Shown here piece by piece: positions 50,115 to 57,972 of a stretch of 64,000 nucleotides of DNA. The position numbers were made by a program, and so were the translations under genes. The notes beneath the pieces are model-generated. The model was not told the DNA's origin, searched no databases, and worked only from the letters and a program-made list of their open reading frames with translations. This stretch comes from JBGQOJ01 sp052119585 (GTDB lineage: Bacteria; Pseudomonadota; Alphaproteobacteria; Rhodobacterales; Rhodobacteraceae): assembly GCF_052119585.1 (NCBI RefSeq), contig NZ_JBGQOJ010000001.1, positions 62,001 through 126,000 on the forward strand. The letters run 5' to 3'. Every line of letters begins with the position of its first letter. The stretch's first letter is position 1.

Positions 50115-50191
50115 TCCATACCTACTTCTTTTAAAATCGTGGCCGCAGCGGCCTGCATTCAATCAAGGACCAACCACAGCGGCCGGGGTAT

Positions 50192-51652
50192 TCAGCGGTA
50201 GGCTTTTGTCGAAAGCTGACCGTCGGACAGAATATTCGCGACATATTTGACAACATCAGCATCAAGCGCGCCTGTGGCCCGGGCCCGCGCGACGGTTGCG
50301 GCAACATAGTTACGGCGCGTCGCCTGACGCAAAACCTGCGCGCGAACGACTTCCATTTGCGCCATACCGATTTCGACTTCGGTTGCACTTCCGGCGTCCA
50401 TTTCCAGACGCAGCGCGGACAAACCTTGCGCCCGGTTGGTCACGACAGCCTGTAGCGCCTGATCGTTCTGCCACAGCGCGGCCAAAGCGGCGTGGGCGGT
50501 TTCCAGATCGTTGACCTGATCGCGCAAACGCTGCTCACGCTCGTGTTCGATCGCCAGCGCCTCGTTCAATTCGCGGGTCTTGGTCGCCTTGACGCGACCG
50601 CTGGTATACATGTCCCATTCCATCAGAACCCCGATATCCGTGGTCTCTGTCAGGCTGGAGCCGTCGAACAACGAACCACCACGATCACGGCGCGACCGCT
50701 CGGCCACCACCGACACACGGGGGCGCAGTTCCAGACGCGCACGCTCGACCTCTCTCAGGGCCGCCGAGAGCGTGCCTTTGAGGGATTGCTGCTCGGGGCT
50801 GTTCGCCACCGCGTTACGCTCTGCCTCGGTCAAGGGTTCGGGCCGTGGCAAAGGCCGCGACAGGTTCACCGCACGCGGCAGCGGGCAGGCAACGTCGGAC
50901 GCCATGCGGCAAAAGCTGTCAACGCGAATGCGGTAATCGGCCTGGGCCACCGCAAGGTCGCTGCGCGCCCGCGCCAGTTCGGCCATGGTTTCGGCACGCT
51001 TGGACTGGCGCATCGCGCCCTCGCCGACCTGCTGTGCCTCGGACTGGTTCCGCGAGGTGTAATAGGCGACTTCGGCATTGGCCAAAGAGAACCGCTCCAG
51101 CGCTTCCGCACTGCCGATATAGCGGCGCAACATGCCATCCAGCGCATCCTGCTGCGCCACCATAAGATCCGCGCCGCGCGCGACCAATTCGGCCCGCGCC
51201 GACGCGATGTCAGCGGAGGCCGCGTAATCCAGAACCTTCTGGCGGGCGGTCAGGGTTGTGTCCAGCGTGGTGTATTTCGACGAGTTGCCAGCAAAAGACG
51301 GATTGGACGAATACAGGATATCCTGCTGTGTCTGCGTCTGCTCGATTGCCATGCTGACTTGCGGGCGGAAGGCGCGGCGCAATTCCTCGATACGGGCCTC
51401 GGATGCGGCGCGGCGCATTTCGGCGGCAGTGACAGACGGGCTTTTTTCGGTGGCAGAGGCGGCAAAGGCAAACAGGTCGCCCCCTGCTTGCGGCGGGCGC
51501 GGCGTGCCGATCGGGCCATAGTTGGGGCCCCTCGCCTCTTTGTCGACAAGCTGCACAACCTCGTCAAGGCTTCGCTCGAACTTCACAGGTTCGGCGCAAC
51601 CACTGATGGCAACCAGGCCCAAGGCCAGAACATACGGGCTGGAAAACTTCAA
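50192..51652 (-). CDS. TolC-like outer-membrane efflux lipoprotein
   Basis: A 486-residue protein. TolC-family proteins form trimeric outer-membrane channels with long periplasmic helical tunnels. The N-terminus is a lipoprotein signal (ALGLVAISGC, lipid-modified Cys at residue 19). The mature part has two copies of the helical OEP repeat: AAEMRRAASEARIEELRRAF ... ELVARGADLMVAQQD, and a second beginning ERARLELRPRVSVVAERSR with GVLMEWDMYTSGRVKATKTR. The YTSGR signature is the usual equator strand. The frame starts with TTG at 51652 preceded by GAGGTG; the fit of the lipoprotein signal argues for this start. It is the first gene of the giant-protein operon, 77 nt ahead of the giant gene, and is the obvious outer-membrane exit for it together with the HlyD-type adaptors (inferred). 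Confidence 0.9.
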   Translation of the reverse strand: MKFSSPYVLALGLVAISGCAEPVKFERSLDEVVQLVDKEARGPNYGPIGTPRPPQAGGDLFAFAASATEKSPSVTAAEMRRAASEARIEELRRAFRPQVSMAIEQTQTQQDILYSSNPSFAGNSSKYTTLDTTLTARQKVLDYAASADIASARAELVARGADLMVAQQDALDGMLRRYIGSAEALERFSLANAEVAYYTSRNQSEAQQVGEGAMRQSKRAETMAELARARSDLAVAQADYRIRVDSFCRMASDVACPLPRAVNLSRPLPRPEPLTEAERNAVANSPEQQSLKGTLSAALREVERARLELRPRVSVVAERSRRDRGGSLFDGSSLTETTDIGVLMEWDMYTSGRVKATKTRELNEALAIEHEREQRLRDQVNDLETAHAALAALWQNDQALQAVVTNRAQGLSALRLEMDAGSATEVEIGMAQMEVVRAQVLRQATRRNYVAATVARARATGALDADVVKYVANILSDGQLSTKAYR

Positions 51653-52018
51653 TTTGACACCTCTTGAACCGCTCTTTTGAAGACAGGAGTGTGCAAATCT
51701 CGCATTTATTAATATTCTTGGCCGTTCAACACAGGGGAACTACAAAACTCAATGAAAACTAGTCGGCAAAAAATTGCCTACGGCTGCACAATCTATCTAT
51801 GCGGACAAGATGGCTTCGAATCAACATAATTCATCCATTCGGCGTATCGAAATCATCCTTTTGGATGCTTTTTTGACGCAAATGCGGCCCAATCAACAGG
51901 GTAGCGGGCTTTTATCCCCAGGCCGGAAAAAGTGCCTTGTAAAAGCCGCAATCAGTTGGCGAAGTCTCATATCATGCCGGTGTCCGGCTTCTGTCGTCCT
52001 GACATCACCGGCATTGTC
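51653..52018. promoter_or_regulatory. 366-bp gap upstream of the tolC-like/giant operon, with two inverted repeats
   Basis: No gene is recognised here. A perfect 9-bp inverted repeat (51974-51982 with 52006-52014) sits just after the BamA-like gene and could form a hairpin, but no T run follows it on the minus strand. A perfect 8-bp inverted repeat (51907-51914 with 51940-51947) lies further along. The segment nearest the TolC-like start (about 51,700-51,780) is AT-rich, as expected of a promoter or regulator site. I cannot pick a confident -10/-35 pair. Confidence 0.45.
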
Positions 52019-53185
52019 TTAAAACACCGTTGAAAACGAAACCTGAAACTGCTGCGTTTTGTCGTAGGATTGCTTTTTGACCGGCTCGGCAACGCTAAGC
52101 TGGATCATCCCGATCCCCAGATCGTATTGTATCGTCAGGCCGGCCGAAGACCGCAAATGAAAGCCGTCATCTACCGCGTTCAGGCCAGCGGCTCCGCCCC
52201 CCGTCCGGTCAAGCCCCCACAACGATCCGGCATCGACGAACACGCCCGGAACCAGCTTTGCCTCGGCACCGAACACCTGCGGCAAACGCGCATCCAGACG
52301 CGCAGAAACGAAGGTTTTACCGCCCAAAGAGGCCGTGCCCGGAACATTCAGGTCACGCGGCCCGATCCCGGCAAAGGCAAAGCCGCGCACATCGCCAGCC
52401 CCGACAAAGAACCGGTCACCAATGCCGATGTCACCCTTCTGCGAGAACAGCATGCCGCCCTTCAGCGCCGCGCCCAGCGCGACCCGCCCGCCTGCGATCT
52501 CGTTTGATGTCTCCAGCCGGAAGGTGGTCTTCAGGTAATTCAAACTGTCGTTTGTCGCGACACCCTCTGCCGAGAACGTTGCGCTTGCGACGCCGAAATC
52601 ATACGACAGCACGCCGCCGATACCGGTCGCATTCCGCGACCCTTCGTCATCGCGGATCAGCTTGGACGTCGCGGCATCCACGTTCTCGATCACATCATGC
52701 GAGAATCGCGCAAAGACCTGAATGCTGACTTCGTCGCTTTGATGCCATGTGAGGCTAGGCCTGATGCGGAAGCTTTTTGTGTCGAACCTGAACGTATCCG
52801 TCGCCCGCGTATCCACGTAGGACACCCCGACCCCGAAGGCCGGCGACCCGCCGAACATATTGTTGTTGCGGAAATCCAGACTGAATCGGCGGTCATCCTT
52901 GGCGATATTCACACCGAAGCGCAGCGACTGGTCACGCCCCAGAAACCGGTTCCGCGTAAACCCCAGGCTGACATTGCCGCCGATATCGGAACTATACCCA
53001 AGCCCGGCCGAGATGCTGCCGACCGGCGCGTCCCCGGCCTTGTCCATTGGATCAGGCACATCCGCATCATAGGCACCATCAAGACCGACGTTCTGCGCCC
53101 AGGCTCTGTCCGCGACGTTCAATCCAAGAACCGAAGCCAGAACAGCCGCAGACAGTGTCGCAATTTTGCACAGGGGCAGGGCCAT
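52019..53185 (-). CDS. BamA/TamA-family outer-membrane beta-barrel without POTRA domains
   Basis: A 388-residue protein with a signal peptide (hydrophobic TLSAAVLASVLGLNVADRA, cleavage near AWAQ). About 350 residues of alternating beta strands follow. DVRGFAFAGIGPRDL contains the conserved VRGF loop-6 motif of Omp85/BamA barrels, followed by KTFVSARLDARLPQVFG and VFVDAGSLW. The protein ends FSTVF, the terminal-aromatic beta signal. Omp85 proteins insert or translocate proteins at the outer membrane, usually with POTRA domains; here only a short periplasmic segment of about 30 residues precedes the barrel. I use the ATG at 53185 because AGGAGA lies 6 nt upstream. It is transcribed toward the TolC-like gene, 366 nt away, and may be part of the same surface-assembly function (inference). 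Confidence 0.85.
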   Translation of the reverse strand: MALPLCKIATLSAAVLASVLGLNVADRAWAQNVGLDGAYDADVPDPMDKAGDAPVGSISAGLGYSSDIGGNVSLGFTRNRFLGRDQSLRFGVNIAKDDRRFSLDFRNNNMFGGSPAFGVGVSYVDTRATDTFRFDTKSFRIRPSLTWHQSDEVSIQVFARFSHDVIENVDAATSKLIRDDEGSRNATGIGGVLSYDFGVASATFSAEGVATNDSLNYLKTTFRLETSNEIAGGRVALGAALKGGMLFSQKGDIGIGDRFFVGAGDVRGFAFAGIGPRDLNVPGTASLGGKTFVSARLDARLPQVFGAEAKLVPGVFVDAGSLWGLDRTGGGAAGLNAVDDGFHLRSSAGLTIQYDLGIGMIQLSVAEPVKKQSYDKTQQFQVSFSTVF

Positions 53186-53473
53186 CCGGTGTCTCCTGAA
53201 AGGTTCCACATCCGGGGTGTGGTCGCACCGGATAGTGTTCGCGCCGGACTGTGCGGCGAAACATAATAATTTTCAAAACCGCAGACTGCTTCCCGCGATG
53301 TTTAGCTAGATACTGTGACGTTATGGCAACTAGCCACTACGGGTGGGCGCAGTGATAGGGGCTTTCACCAAAGAATCAAGCGCCGAGTCGCCTGCGGTGA
53401 AACACTGCCCCGCCTTCGCGCGCCCACCCCCGCCCCGGCGTCGATGCGCACAGGGCGGGTGCCGCGCCCCCGC

Positions 53474-54736
53474 CTAGAACTTGCGCGACCAGCCAAGTGT
53501 CGCGCTGACCTGATGCATGTCGATCTTGATGGACGACCCCGGCGTTGTTCCAGCCGGCGTAACCTCTGGCCCGCTGACAGAATTCGGCACGGCATATGTC
53601 ACCGCAAAATCAAACGAGTCCCGCTGGTTCTGACTGTAGCTGCCGCCGACCGTCAGATGGTGTTGAACCACCCCCGGCGCGATGATGTTCAACGTGACAT
53701 CCTCGGGGCCGATGGGGTTTTCGGAATAGGCGTAACCGGCGCGCCACGTCATACGGTCGCTTTTGCGCCACTCTGCCCCCAGTTTGATAATCCCGATATC
53801 ATCCCAGCCGAACCCCGCGCCGCCCTTTGCCCCCAGCGGACCCGCATTGCCCGCGTTGCCGATGGCCCCGACCCCGCTGTAAAAGATCCGCTGATAATCG
53901 GCCATCAGCGTCAGATCCGGCCGCGCGTCCCAGGCCACCCCGACCGTAAAAGAGGCGGGAATGTCAAAGCTGCCGCCATCCTCGAACAGGCCCGCATATT
54001 TCTTGAACTTCGACATCTTCATCTTGGTCTGCGCGGCCAGCCCGAAATGCAGCGTGTCGGACAGATCCACCTGCATCCCTGCCTTCAGGCCAAAGCCATG
54101 GGACCAGTCGCGCCCGTTATCGGTCAGTTTTGCAGCATCGGAGGACACACCGCTGAACGCTGCCAATCCCTCGGCGCTGAACGCCTGCACCGCCAGTGTC
54201 GGGGAGATGCCGAACGACAGGTTGCCGACCTTGCGCGCATAGGTGGCCGAGACGAACAACTGGCTTAGATCGACCCCCGCAGGCCCGCCACAATAGACCG
54301 ATCCGCATCCGGCAGAGACCACAGGATAGGTCGTATTCATCCCGCCGTTGCCATAGGCCGAAATGTTGAACACATCGCCATTCGCAAGCGGCATATTGTA
54401 TGAAAAGTTCGGGATCGGGAATAACGGCTTGTCACTGCGCAAGGACGTGGCCGGGACAAAGCCTGTTCCGGTGGCCTCGAACCCGCGGTTTGGCGAAAAC
54501 AGTTCCAGCCCCAATTGCAATTCGCGCCCCACATCGACGATACCCGCGGGGTTCACGGTGGCCGACATCGCGTTCACCGAATGGGCCACGCCCGCCCCGC
54601 CCTGCGCCCGCTGCACCGCGTCATTCCCCAGCGCGAAATACCCTTCGGTCGCGCTGGCACCGCTTGCCGAAAGCACCGTCGCCGCGACAAGCGCCATCAG
54701 CCCCGCAAAAGCGCGGGTTGTTCTGTATTCAGTCAT
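53474..54736 (-). CDS. OmpP1/FadL family outer-membrane transporter
   Basis: A 420-residue protein. FadL-type 14-strand barrels carry long-chain fatty acids or other hydrophobic compounds across the outer membrane. A signal peptide (AFAGLMALVAATVLSASGASA) is followed by the mature N-terminal plug pattern TEGYFALGNDAVQRAQGGAG and SATVNPAGI, typical of the family. The chain ends with VSATLGWSRKF, an aromatic C-terminus for barrel insertion. The ATG at 54736 has an excellent GGGAGGTGA site 5 nt upstream, which rules out the longer frame. The 288-nt gap to the BamA-like gene holds GC-rich imperfect hairpins but no recognisable gene or T-run terminator. It may or may not belong to the giant-protein block. 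Confidence 0.9.
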   Translation of the reverse strand: MTEYRTTRAFAGLMALVAATVLSASGASATEGYFALGNDAVQRAQGGAGVAHSVNAMSATVNPAGIVDVGRELQLGLELFSPNRGFEATGTGFVPATSLRSDKPLFPIPNFSYNMPLANGDVFNISAYGNGGMNTTYPVVSAGCGSVYCGGPAGVDLSQLFVSATYARKVGNLSFGISPTLAVQAFSAEGLAAFSGVSSDAAKLTDNGRDWSHGFGLKAGMQVDLSDTLHFGLAAQTKMKMSKFKKYAGLFEDGGSFDIPASFTVGVAWDARPDLTLMADYQRIFYSGVGAIGNAGNAGPLGAKGGAGFGWDDIGIIKLGAEWRKSDRMTWRAGYAYSENPIGPEDVTLNIIAPGVVQHHLTVGGSYSQNQRDSFDFAVTYAVPNSVSGPEVTPAGTTPGSSIKIDMHQVSATLGWSRKF

Positions 54737-54967
54737 TGAGTCACCTCCCAAGGTGTTCGCCGGCCGGTCGCACCCCTTGCCCCAAACAAAGGACACGCCG
54801 CCGATCCGTGTTGTGTGTGTCGTGGCGTGAGACTCACAAAATCATAGATGTGAATGCTTGCATACGAAAAACTTATCCTCGCTGCGGCGGATCATTCGCG
54901 GCAGCGCCCCGCCCCGCAATATCAACCCCTCTTCCCCCGCAGCGCCCGCGCGCCTATATACGCGGCC

Positions 54968-56350
54968 ATGACCCAGAACCCGCCCAACCTCCGCCCCGAT
55001 CTTGCGCCCAAGGCCAAGTTTTCCGACGCCCCCCGCGCAGGCCAGCCGACCATCGGCATGGTCAGCCTTGGCTGCCCCAAGGCGCTGGTGGACAGCGAAC
55101 GCATCCTGACCCGCCTGCGCGCCGAAGGTTACGCGATCAGCCCCGACTACACGGGCGCGGATGCAGTCATCGTCAACACCTGCGGCTTCCTCGACAGCGC
55201 CAAGGCGGAATCGCTGGACGCCATCGGCGAGGCGCTGCGCGAGAACGGCAAGGTCATCGTCACCGGCTGCCTTGGCGCGGACCCCGACTATATCCGCGAA
55301 CACCACCCCAACATCCTGGCTGTCACCGGCCCGCACCAATACGAACAGGTGCTGGATGCCGTGCACAGCGCCATCCCGCCCTCGCCCGATCCGTTCATCG
55401 ACCTGCTGCCCGCAACCGGCGTCACCCTGACCCCGCGCCACTACAGCTACCTCAAGATCTCCGAGGGCTGTAACCACAAGTGCAAGTTCTGCATCATCCC
55501 CGACATGCGCGGCCTGCTGCAATCGCGCCCCGCCCATGCCATCCTGCGCGAGGCGGAAAAGCTGGTAGAGGCGGGCGTCAAGGAACTGCTGGTCATCTCT
55601 CAGGATACATCCGCCTACGGGCTTGACCGCAATTACGACATGAACCCGTGGAAGGACCGGCAGGTGCGCAGCCACATCACCGACCTTGCCCGCGAACTGG
55701 GCCAGTTCGGCGCATGGGTGCGGCTGCACTACGTCTACCCCTACCCCCATGTGCGCGACCTGATCCCGCTGATGGCGGACGGCCTTGTGCTGCCCTACCT
55801 CGACATTCCGTTCCAGCATGCCGACACCGGCGTTCTGAAACGCATGGCCCGCCCCGCCGCCGCCGCCCGCACGCTGGACGAAATCGCCGCCTGGCGCGCC
55901 ATATGCCCCGACATCACCCTGCGCTCGACCTTTATCGTCGGCTATCCCGGAGAGACCGAGGCAGAGTTCCAGACCCTGCTGGACTGGATGGACGAGGCGC
56001 AACTGGATCGCGTCGGCTGCTTTCAATACGAAAACGTCGCGGGCGCACGGTCGAACGCCCTGCCAGACCATGTGCCCGACGAGGTCAAGCAAGAGCGTTG
56101 GGACCGGTTCATGGAAAAGGCCCAGACCATTTCCGCCGCCAAGCTGGAGGTCAAAGTCGGCACCACCTGTCAGGTTCTGGTCGATAGCGTCGACGACGAA
56201 GGCGCCACCTGCCGCACCATGGCCGACGCCCCCGAGATCGACGGCAACCTGTTCATCGACGAAGGCTTCGAAGGGTTGAAGGCCGGGGATCTTGTGACCG
56301 TGGAAGTGGACGAGGCGAGCGAGTACGATCTGTGGGGAACGGTTGTTTAG
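54968..56350 (+). CDS. rimO: Ribosomal protein uS12 methylthiotransferase RimO
   Basis: A 460-residue radical-SAM enzyme that adds a methylthio group to the conserved Asp of ribosomal protein S12. The N-terminal UPF0004 domain carries cluster cysteines in IGMVSLGCPKALVDSE, VNTCGFLDSAK and TGCLGAD. The radical-SAM motif is CNHKCKFCIIP (CxxxCxxC), followed by MRGLLQSRP. The C-terminal TRAM region (VGTTCQVLVDSVDDEG ... DEASEYDLWGTVV) ends in the pattern specific to RimO rather than MiaB. I chose the ATG at 54968 because the family normally starts shortly before the first cluster motif. An upstream in-frame ATG at 54854 would add 38 unconserved residues. The gene is divergent from the FadL gene and is followed by a terminator. 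Confidence 0.95.
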   Translation: MTQNPPNLRPDLAPKAKFSDAPRAGQPTIGMVSLGCPKALVDSERILTRLRAEGYAISPDYTGADAVIVNTCGFLDSAKAESLDAIGEALRENGKVIVTGCLGADPDYIREHHPNILAVTGPHQYEQVLDAVHSAIPPSPDPFIDLLPATGVTLTPRHYSYLKISEGCNHKCKFCIIPDMRGLLQSRPAHAILREAEKLVEAGVKELLVISQDTSAYGLDRNYDMNPWKDRQVRSHITDLARELGQFGAWVRLHYVYPYPHVRDLIPLMADGLVLPYLDIPFQHADTGVLKRMARPAAAARTLDEIAAWRAICPDITLRSTFIVGYPGETEAEFQTLLDWMDEAQLDRVGCFQYENVAGARSNALPDHVPDEVKQERWDRFMEKAQTISAAKLEVKVGTTCQVLVDSVDDEGATCRTMADAPEIDGNLFIDEGFEGLKAGDLVTVEVDEASEYDLWGTVV

Positions 56351-56451
56351 GTGCGAATCAACCTATTGCGCGACCGACTTCAAGAACCACTAGATGAACG
56401 ATTCTCGAAATAAAACCATTGTGAGGCTTCACATATTAGCGCTCTGAAGGC

Positions 56452-56480
56452 TTGACACGCCTTTGTTTTATGGTTTAGAC
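56452..56480 (+). promoter_or_regulatory. Candidate promoter in the rimO downstream gap
   Basis: The 364-bp gap between rimO and the next gene is clearly AT-richer than its surroundings. It contains a perfect TTGACA at 56452-56457; the -10 region 16-17 nt later (TTTAGA/TTAGAC) is a poor match. A transcript from here would begin near 56,487 and meet the hairpin at 56,552-56,587, giving an RNA of about 100 nt with no ORF. Confidence 0.3.
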
Positions 56481-56547
56481 GGCAGTAGGCAGTACTAGAT
56501 TAAACATATCCCTTAACGGTTGTGGTCAACTGCAAAACCTCCTAAGA

Positions 56548-56590
56548 TAAAAAAAGCGGAAGTGCCTTGCAGGGCATTTCCGCTTTTAGA
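56548..56590. terminator. Bidirectional rho-independent terminator downstream of rimO
   Basis: A long stem pairs AAAAGCGGAA-g-TGCC with GGCA-t-TTCCGCTTTT around a short TTGCA-type loop. The plus strand has a T4 run at the base and the minus strand has a T7 run, so it should work in both directions. Confidence 0.8.
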
Positions 56591-56652
56591 AGGAAAAGAA
56601 ACGGTAGCTATAAGCGACCGATGCTTAGGTAAATCCTCCAGTGTATGGAAAT

Positions 56653-56664
56653 AGGATATATCCT
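56653..56664. promoter_or_regulatory. 12-bp perfect palindrome, candidate operator
   Basis: AGGATATATCCT is a perfect palindrome 50 bp upstream of the small helix-turn-helix gene. Its position suits an autoregulatory operator, which is inference only. Confidence 0.3.
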
Positions 56665-56714
56665 TACGCATCATAGTTCAATGGCCGCCTTCAACTAATA
56701 GAAGGAAGATTATT

Positions 56715-56930
56715 TTGGCGTACGCTCCCGTAAAAAACAGTAGTCCCAGACTGAACACAACCCTCGCTGCTCATATTAAATGGCTGTGGCACTACACCCA
56801 ATTAAATCAGGCTCAGATTGCCGCAGTCCTTGGAGCAATCAATCAGGGACGTGTTTCAGAAGTGATCAATGGTCACCGCTTCGCAAACACTCTTCCTCAA
56901 AAATTCGAGGGTACTTTGCATTATGAGTAA
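56715..56930 (+). CDS. Small helix-turn-helix-like protein
   Basis: A 71-residue protein. The centre reads LNQAQIAAVLGAINQGRVSE, then VINGHRF, the shape of an XRE/Cro-like helix-turn-helix (helix, A-A-x-L-G turn, recognition helix with Q-G-R-V-S-E). It therefore probably binds DNA. It starts at TTG 56715 with GAAGGAAG about 6 nt upstream. Its last 8 nt overlap the start of the next small gene. Base composition is less GC-rich than the flanking genes, which hints at acquisition from elsewhere. I do not recognise a named family. Confidence 0.7.
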   Translation: MAYAPVKNSSPRLNTTLAAHIKWLWHYTQLNQAQIAAVLGAINQGRVSEVINGHRFANTLPQKFEGTLHYE

Positions 56931-57063
56931 GTCAGAGCAAACCTCCAAAAAAGTGGCAAAGATAGCATCGTCTTTGCTGCGCAACCCCAAAACTCCAGCG
57001 AAAGTTAAATCTGTTGCGGCATCGGCGCTAACTCAGTCGCCGAACAAGAAGCCCAAGCGATAG
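56923..57063 (+). CDS. 46-residue basic protein, uncharacterised
   Basis: It starts at an ATG (56923) inside the end of the previous gene, in the arrangement ATGAGTAA, so translation is likely coupled. The sequence MSKSEQTSKKVAKIASSLLR, then PKTPAKVKSVAASALTQS, is strongly basic (about 11 Lys/Arg) and Ser/Ala-rich. From memory, similar short proteins with a SKKVA...AGSALTQ pattern recur in many bacteria without assigned function; I cannot confirm this here. It is followed by a terminator, so the two small genes form a compact unit. Confidence 0.65.
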   Translation: MSKSEQTSKKVAKIASSLLRNPKTPAKVKSVAASALTQSPNKKPKR

Positions 57064-57069
57064 ACATCC

Positions 57070-57100
57070 GTGGGCGCGAGTAAATACGCGCCCACTTTTT
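57070..57100 (+). terminator. Rho-independent terminator after the two small genes
   Basis: A perfect 9-bp GC-rich stem (57070-57078 with 57087-57095) closes an 8-nt loop and is followed directly by TTTTT. Confidence 0.92.
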
Positions 57101-57230
57101 CTCGGACCGTCCAATATCGACGGTCTGCGCCCCCCATTGAAAAATCCCGCATTCGGGCGCACTATTCCCGCCACGTAGCATCGGGACCAGCCTGAGATAT
57201 GCGTCCCGGAAAACAAGGGAGGGACGGATT

Positions 57231-57596
57231 GTGGAAGTTGATCGTACCTATGTTCTCTTCGGTTTTGCGTGGCTTTTGTTTGGTATGGCGTTCGGGATTT
57301 ATATGGGCATCACTGCGCAGGAAAATCTGACGAACACCCATGCCCATGCCAATCTTGTCGGCTTTGTCCTGTCGGCCTTGTTCGGGCTGTTGCACCGAAG
57401 CTGGCCGACGATGGGGGCCTCGCGGGTGGCGGGTATTCAGTTGTGGGTCTACCAGATCGGCGCCGTGTTGCTGGTGTCGGGCAAATACGTCGTCGATACC
57501 GGCGGCGGCGAAGGTCTGGTGATTGTGGGGTCGCTGGTCACATTGACCGGCACCGCCCTGATGGCCTGGCTGTTCCTGACCCACGCCAAGCACTGA
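57231..57596 (+). CDS. Small four-helix membrane protein, hypothetical
   Basis: A 121-residue protein with four hydrophobic segments: YVLFGFAWLLFGMAFGIYMG, HANLVGFVLSALFGLLHRSW, LWVYQIGAVLLVSGKYVV and LVIVGSLVTLTGTALMAWLF. The segment THAHANLVGFVLSALFGLLH resembles histidine-containing helices of heme-copper oxidase subunit I and related proteins, so heme or metal binding is possible but unproven. It starts with GTG at 57231 after AAGGGAGGGA. It stands alone and converges on the YigZ-type gene 14 nt away. Confidence 0.8.
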   Translation: MEVDRTYVLFGFAWLLFGMAFGIYMGITAQENLTNTHAHANLVGFVLSALFGLLHRSWPTMGASRVAGIQLWVYQIGAVLLVSGKYVVDTGGGEGLVIVGSLVTLTGTALMAWLFLTHAKH

Positions 57597-57610
57597 ACCC
57601 TGTGTGCGGG

Positions 57611-57967
57611 TCAGGCGGCGGCTTCGGCTTCCAGATAGACCCGCACGCAGTCCTGCACATGGCGGAACCGGTCGCCCCCCAGATGCTTGCCGCCATACCA
57701 GCGCGTCACCACGATCACGTGGTTGCGCAGGCCCTCGCGCTCCAGCATCCGCAAGATCACCATGCCCGCGCCCGACTCTCCGTCGTCGTTCTTGAGCGGC
57801 GCATCGTCCAGCAGCACCGCCCAGGTGTTATGCGTGGCCTTTGCGTATTTCTTTGCCTGCTTCAGCGTCTTCAGAAAGGCGTCCACCTCGTCGCGGCTGG
57901 ACACGAGGCCGCCGGATACCGCGTATTTCGACCCGCGGTCACTGACGACCCCCTCGATCTGGCGCAA
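57611..57967 (-). CDS. YigZ/IMPACT N-terminal (UPF0029) family protein
   Basis: A 118-residue protein holding the UPF0029 core: YAKATHNTWAVLL, DDGESGAGMVILRMLE and HVIVVTRWYGGKHLGGDRF. The family has a ribosomal-protein-S5-like fold, and the eukaryotic relative IMPACT acts on translation control; the bacterial role is unclear. Full-length YigZ is about 200 residues with a second domain, so this is a single-domain form. It begins with TTG 5 nt after the stop of the M48 gene, in the same direction, so the two are probably cotranscribed. Confidence 0.85.
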   Translation of the reverse strand: MRQIEGVVSDRGSKYAVSGGLVSSRDEVDAFLKTLKQAKKYAKATHNTWAVLLDDAPLKNDDGESGAGMVILRMLEREGLRNHVIVVTRWYGGKHLGGDRFRHVQDCVRVYLEAEAAA

Positions 57968-57972
57968 GGCCG

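Noticed and set aside
50115..50162. Upstream in-frame start of the giant gene (16 extra codons)
   Set aside because: The extra residues (MNAGRCGHDFKRSRYG) are atypical, and the ATG at 50114 places the sorting motif at the expected distance from the N-terminus.
53186..53473. GC-rich inverted repeats between the FadL and BamA-like genes as a terminator
   Set aside because: Stems are imperfect with long loops and lack a T run on the minus strand; they look like chance pairing in GC-rich DNA.
54842..56092. 416-codon minus-strand frame
   Set aside because: It is antisense to rimO, which has complete radical-SAM motifs.
56351..56714. A tRNA or tmRNA gene in the gap after rimO
   Set aside because: No cloverleaf arms or CCA end could be drawn; the only clear structure is the terminator.
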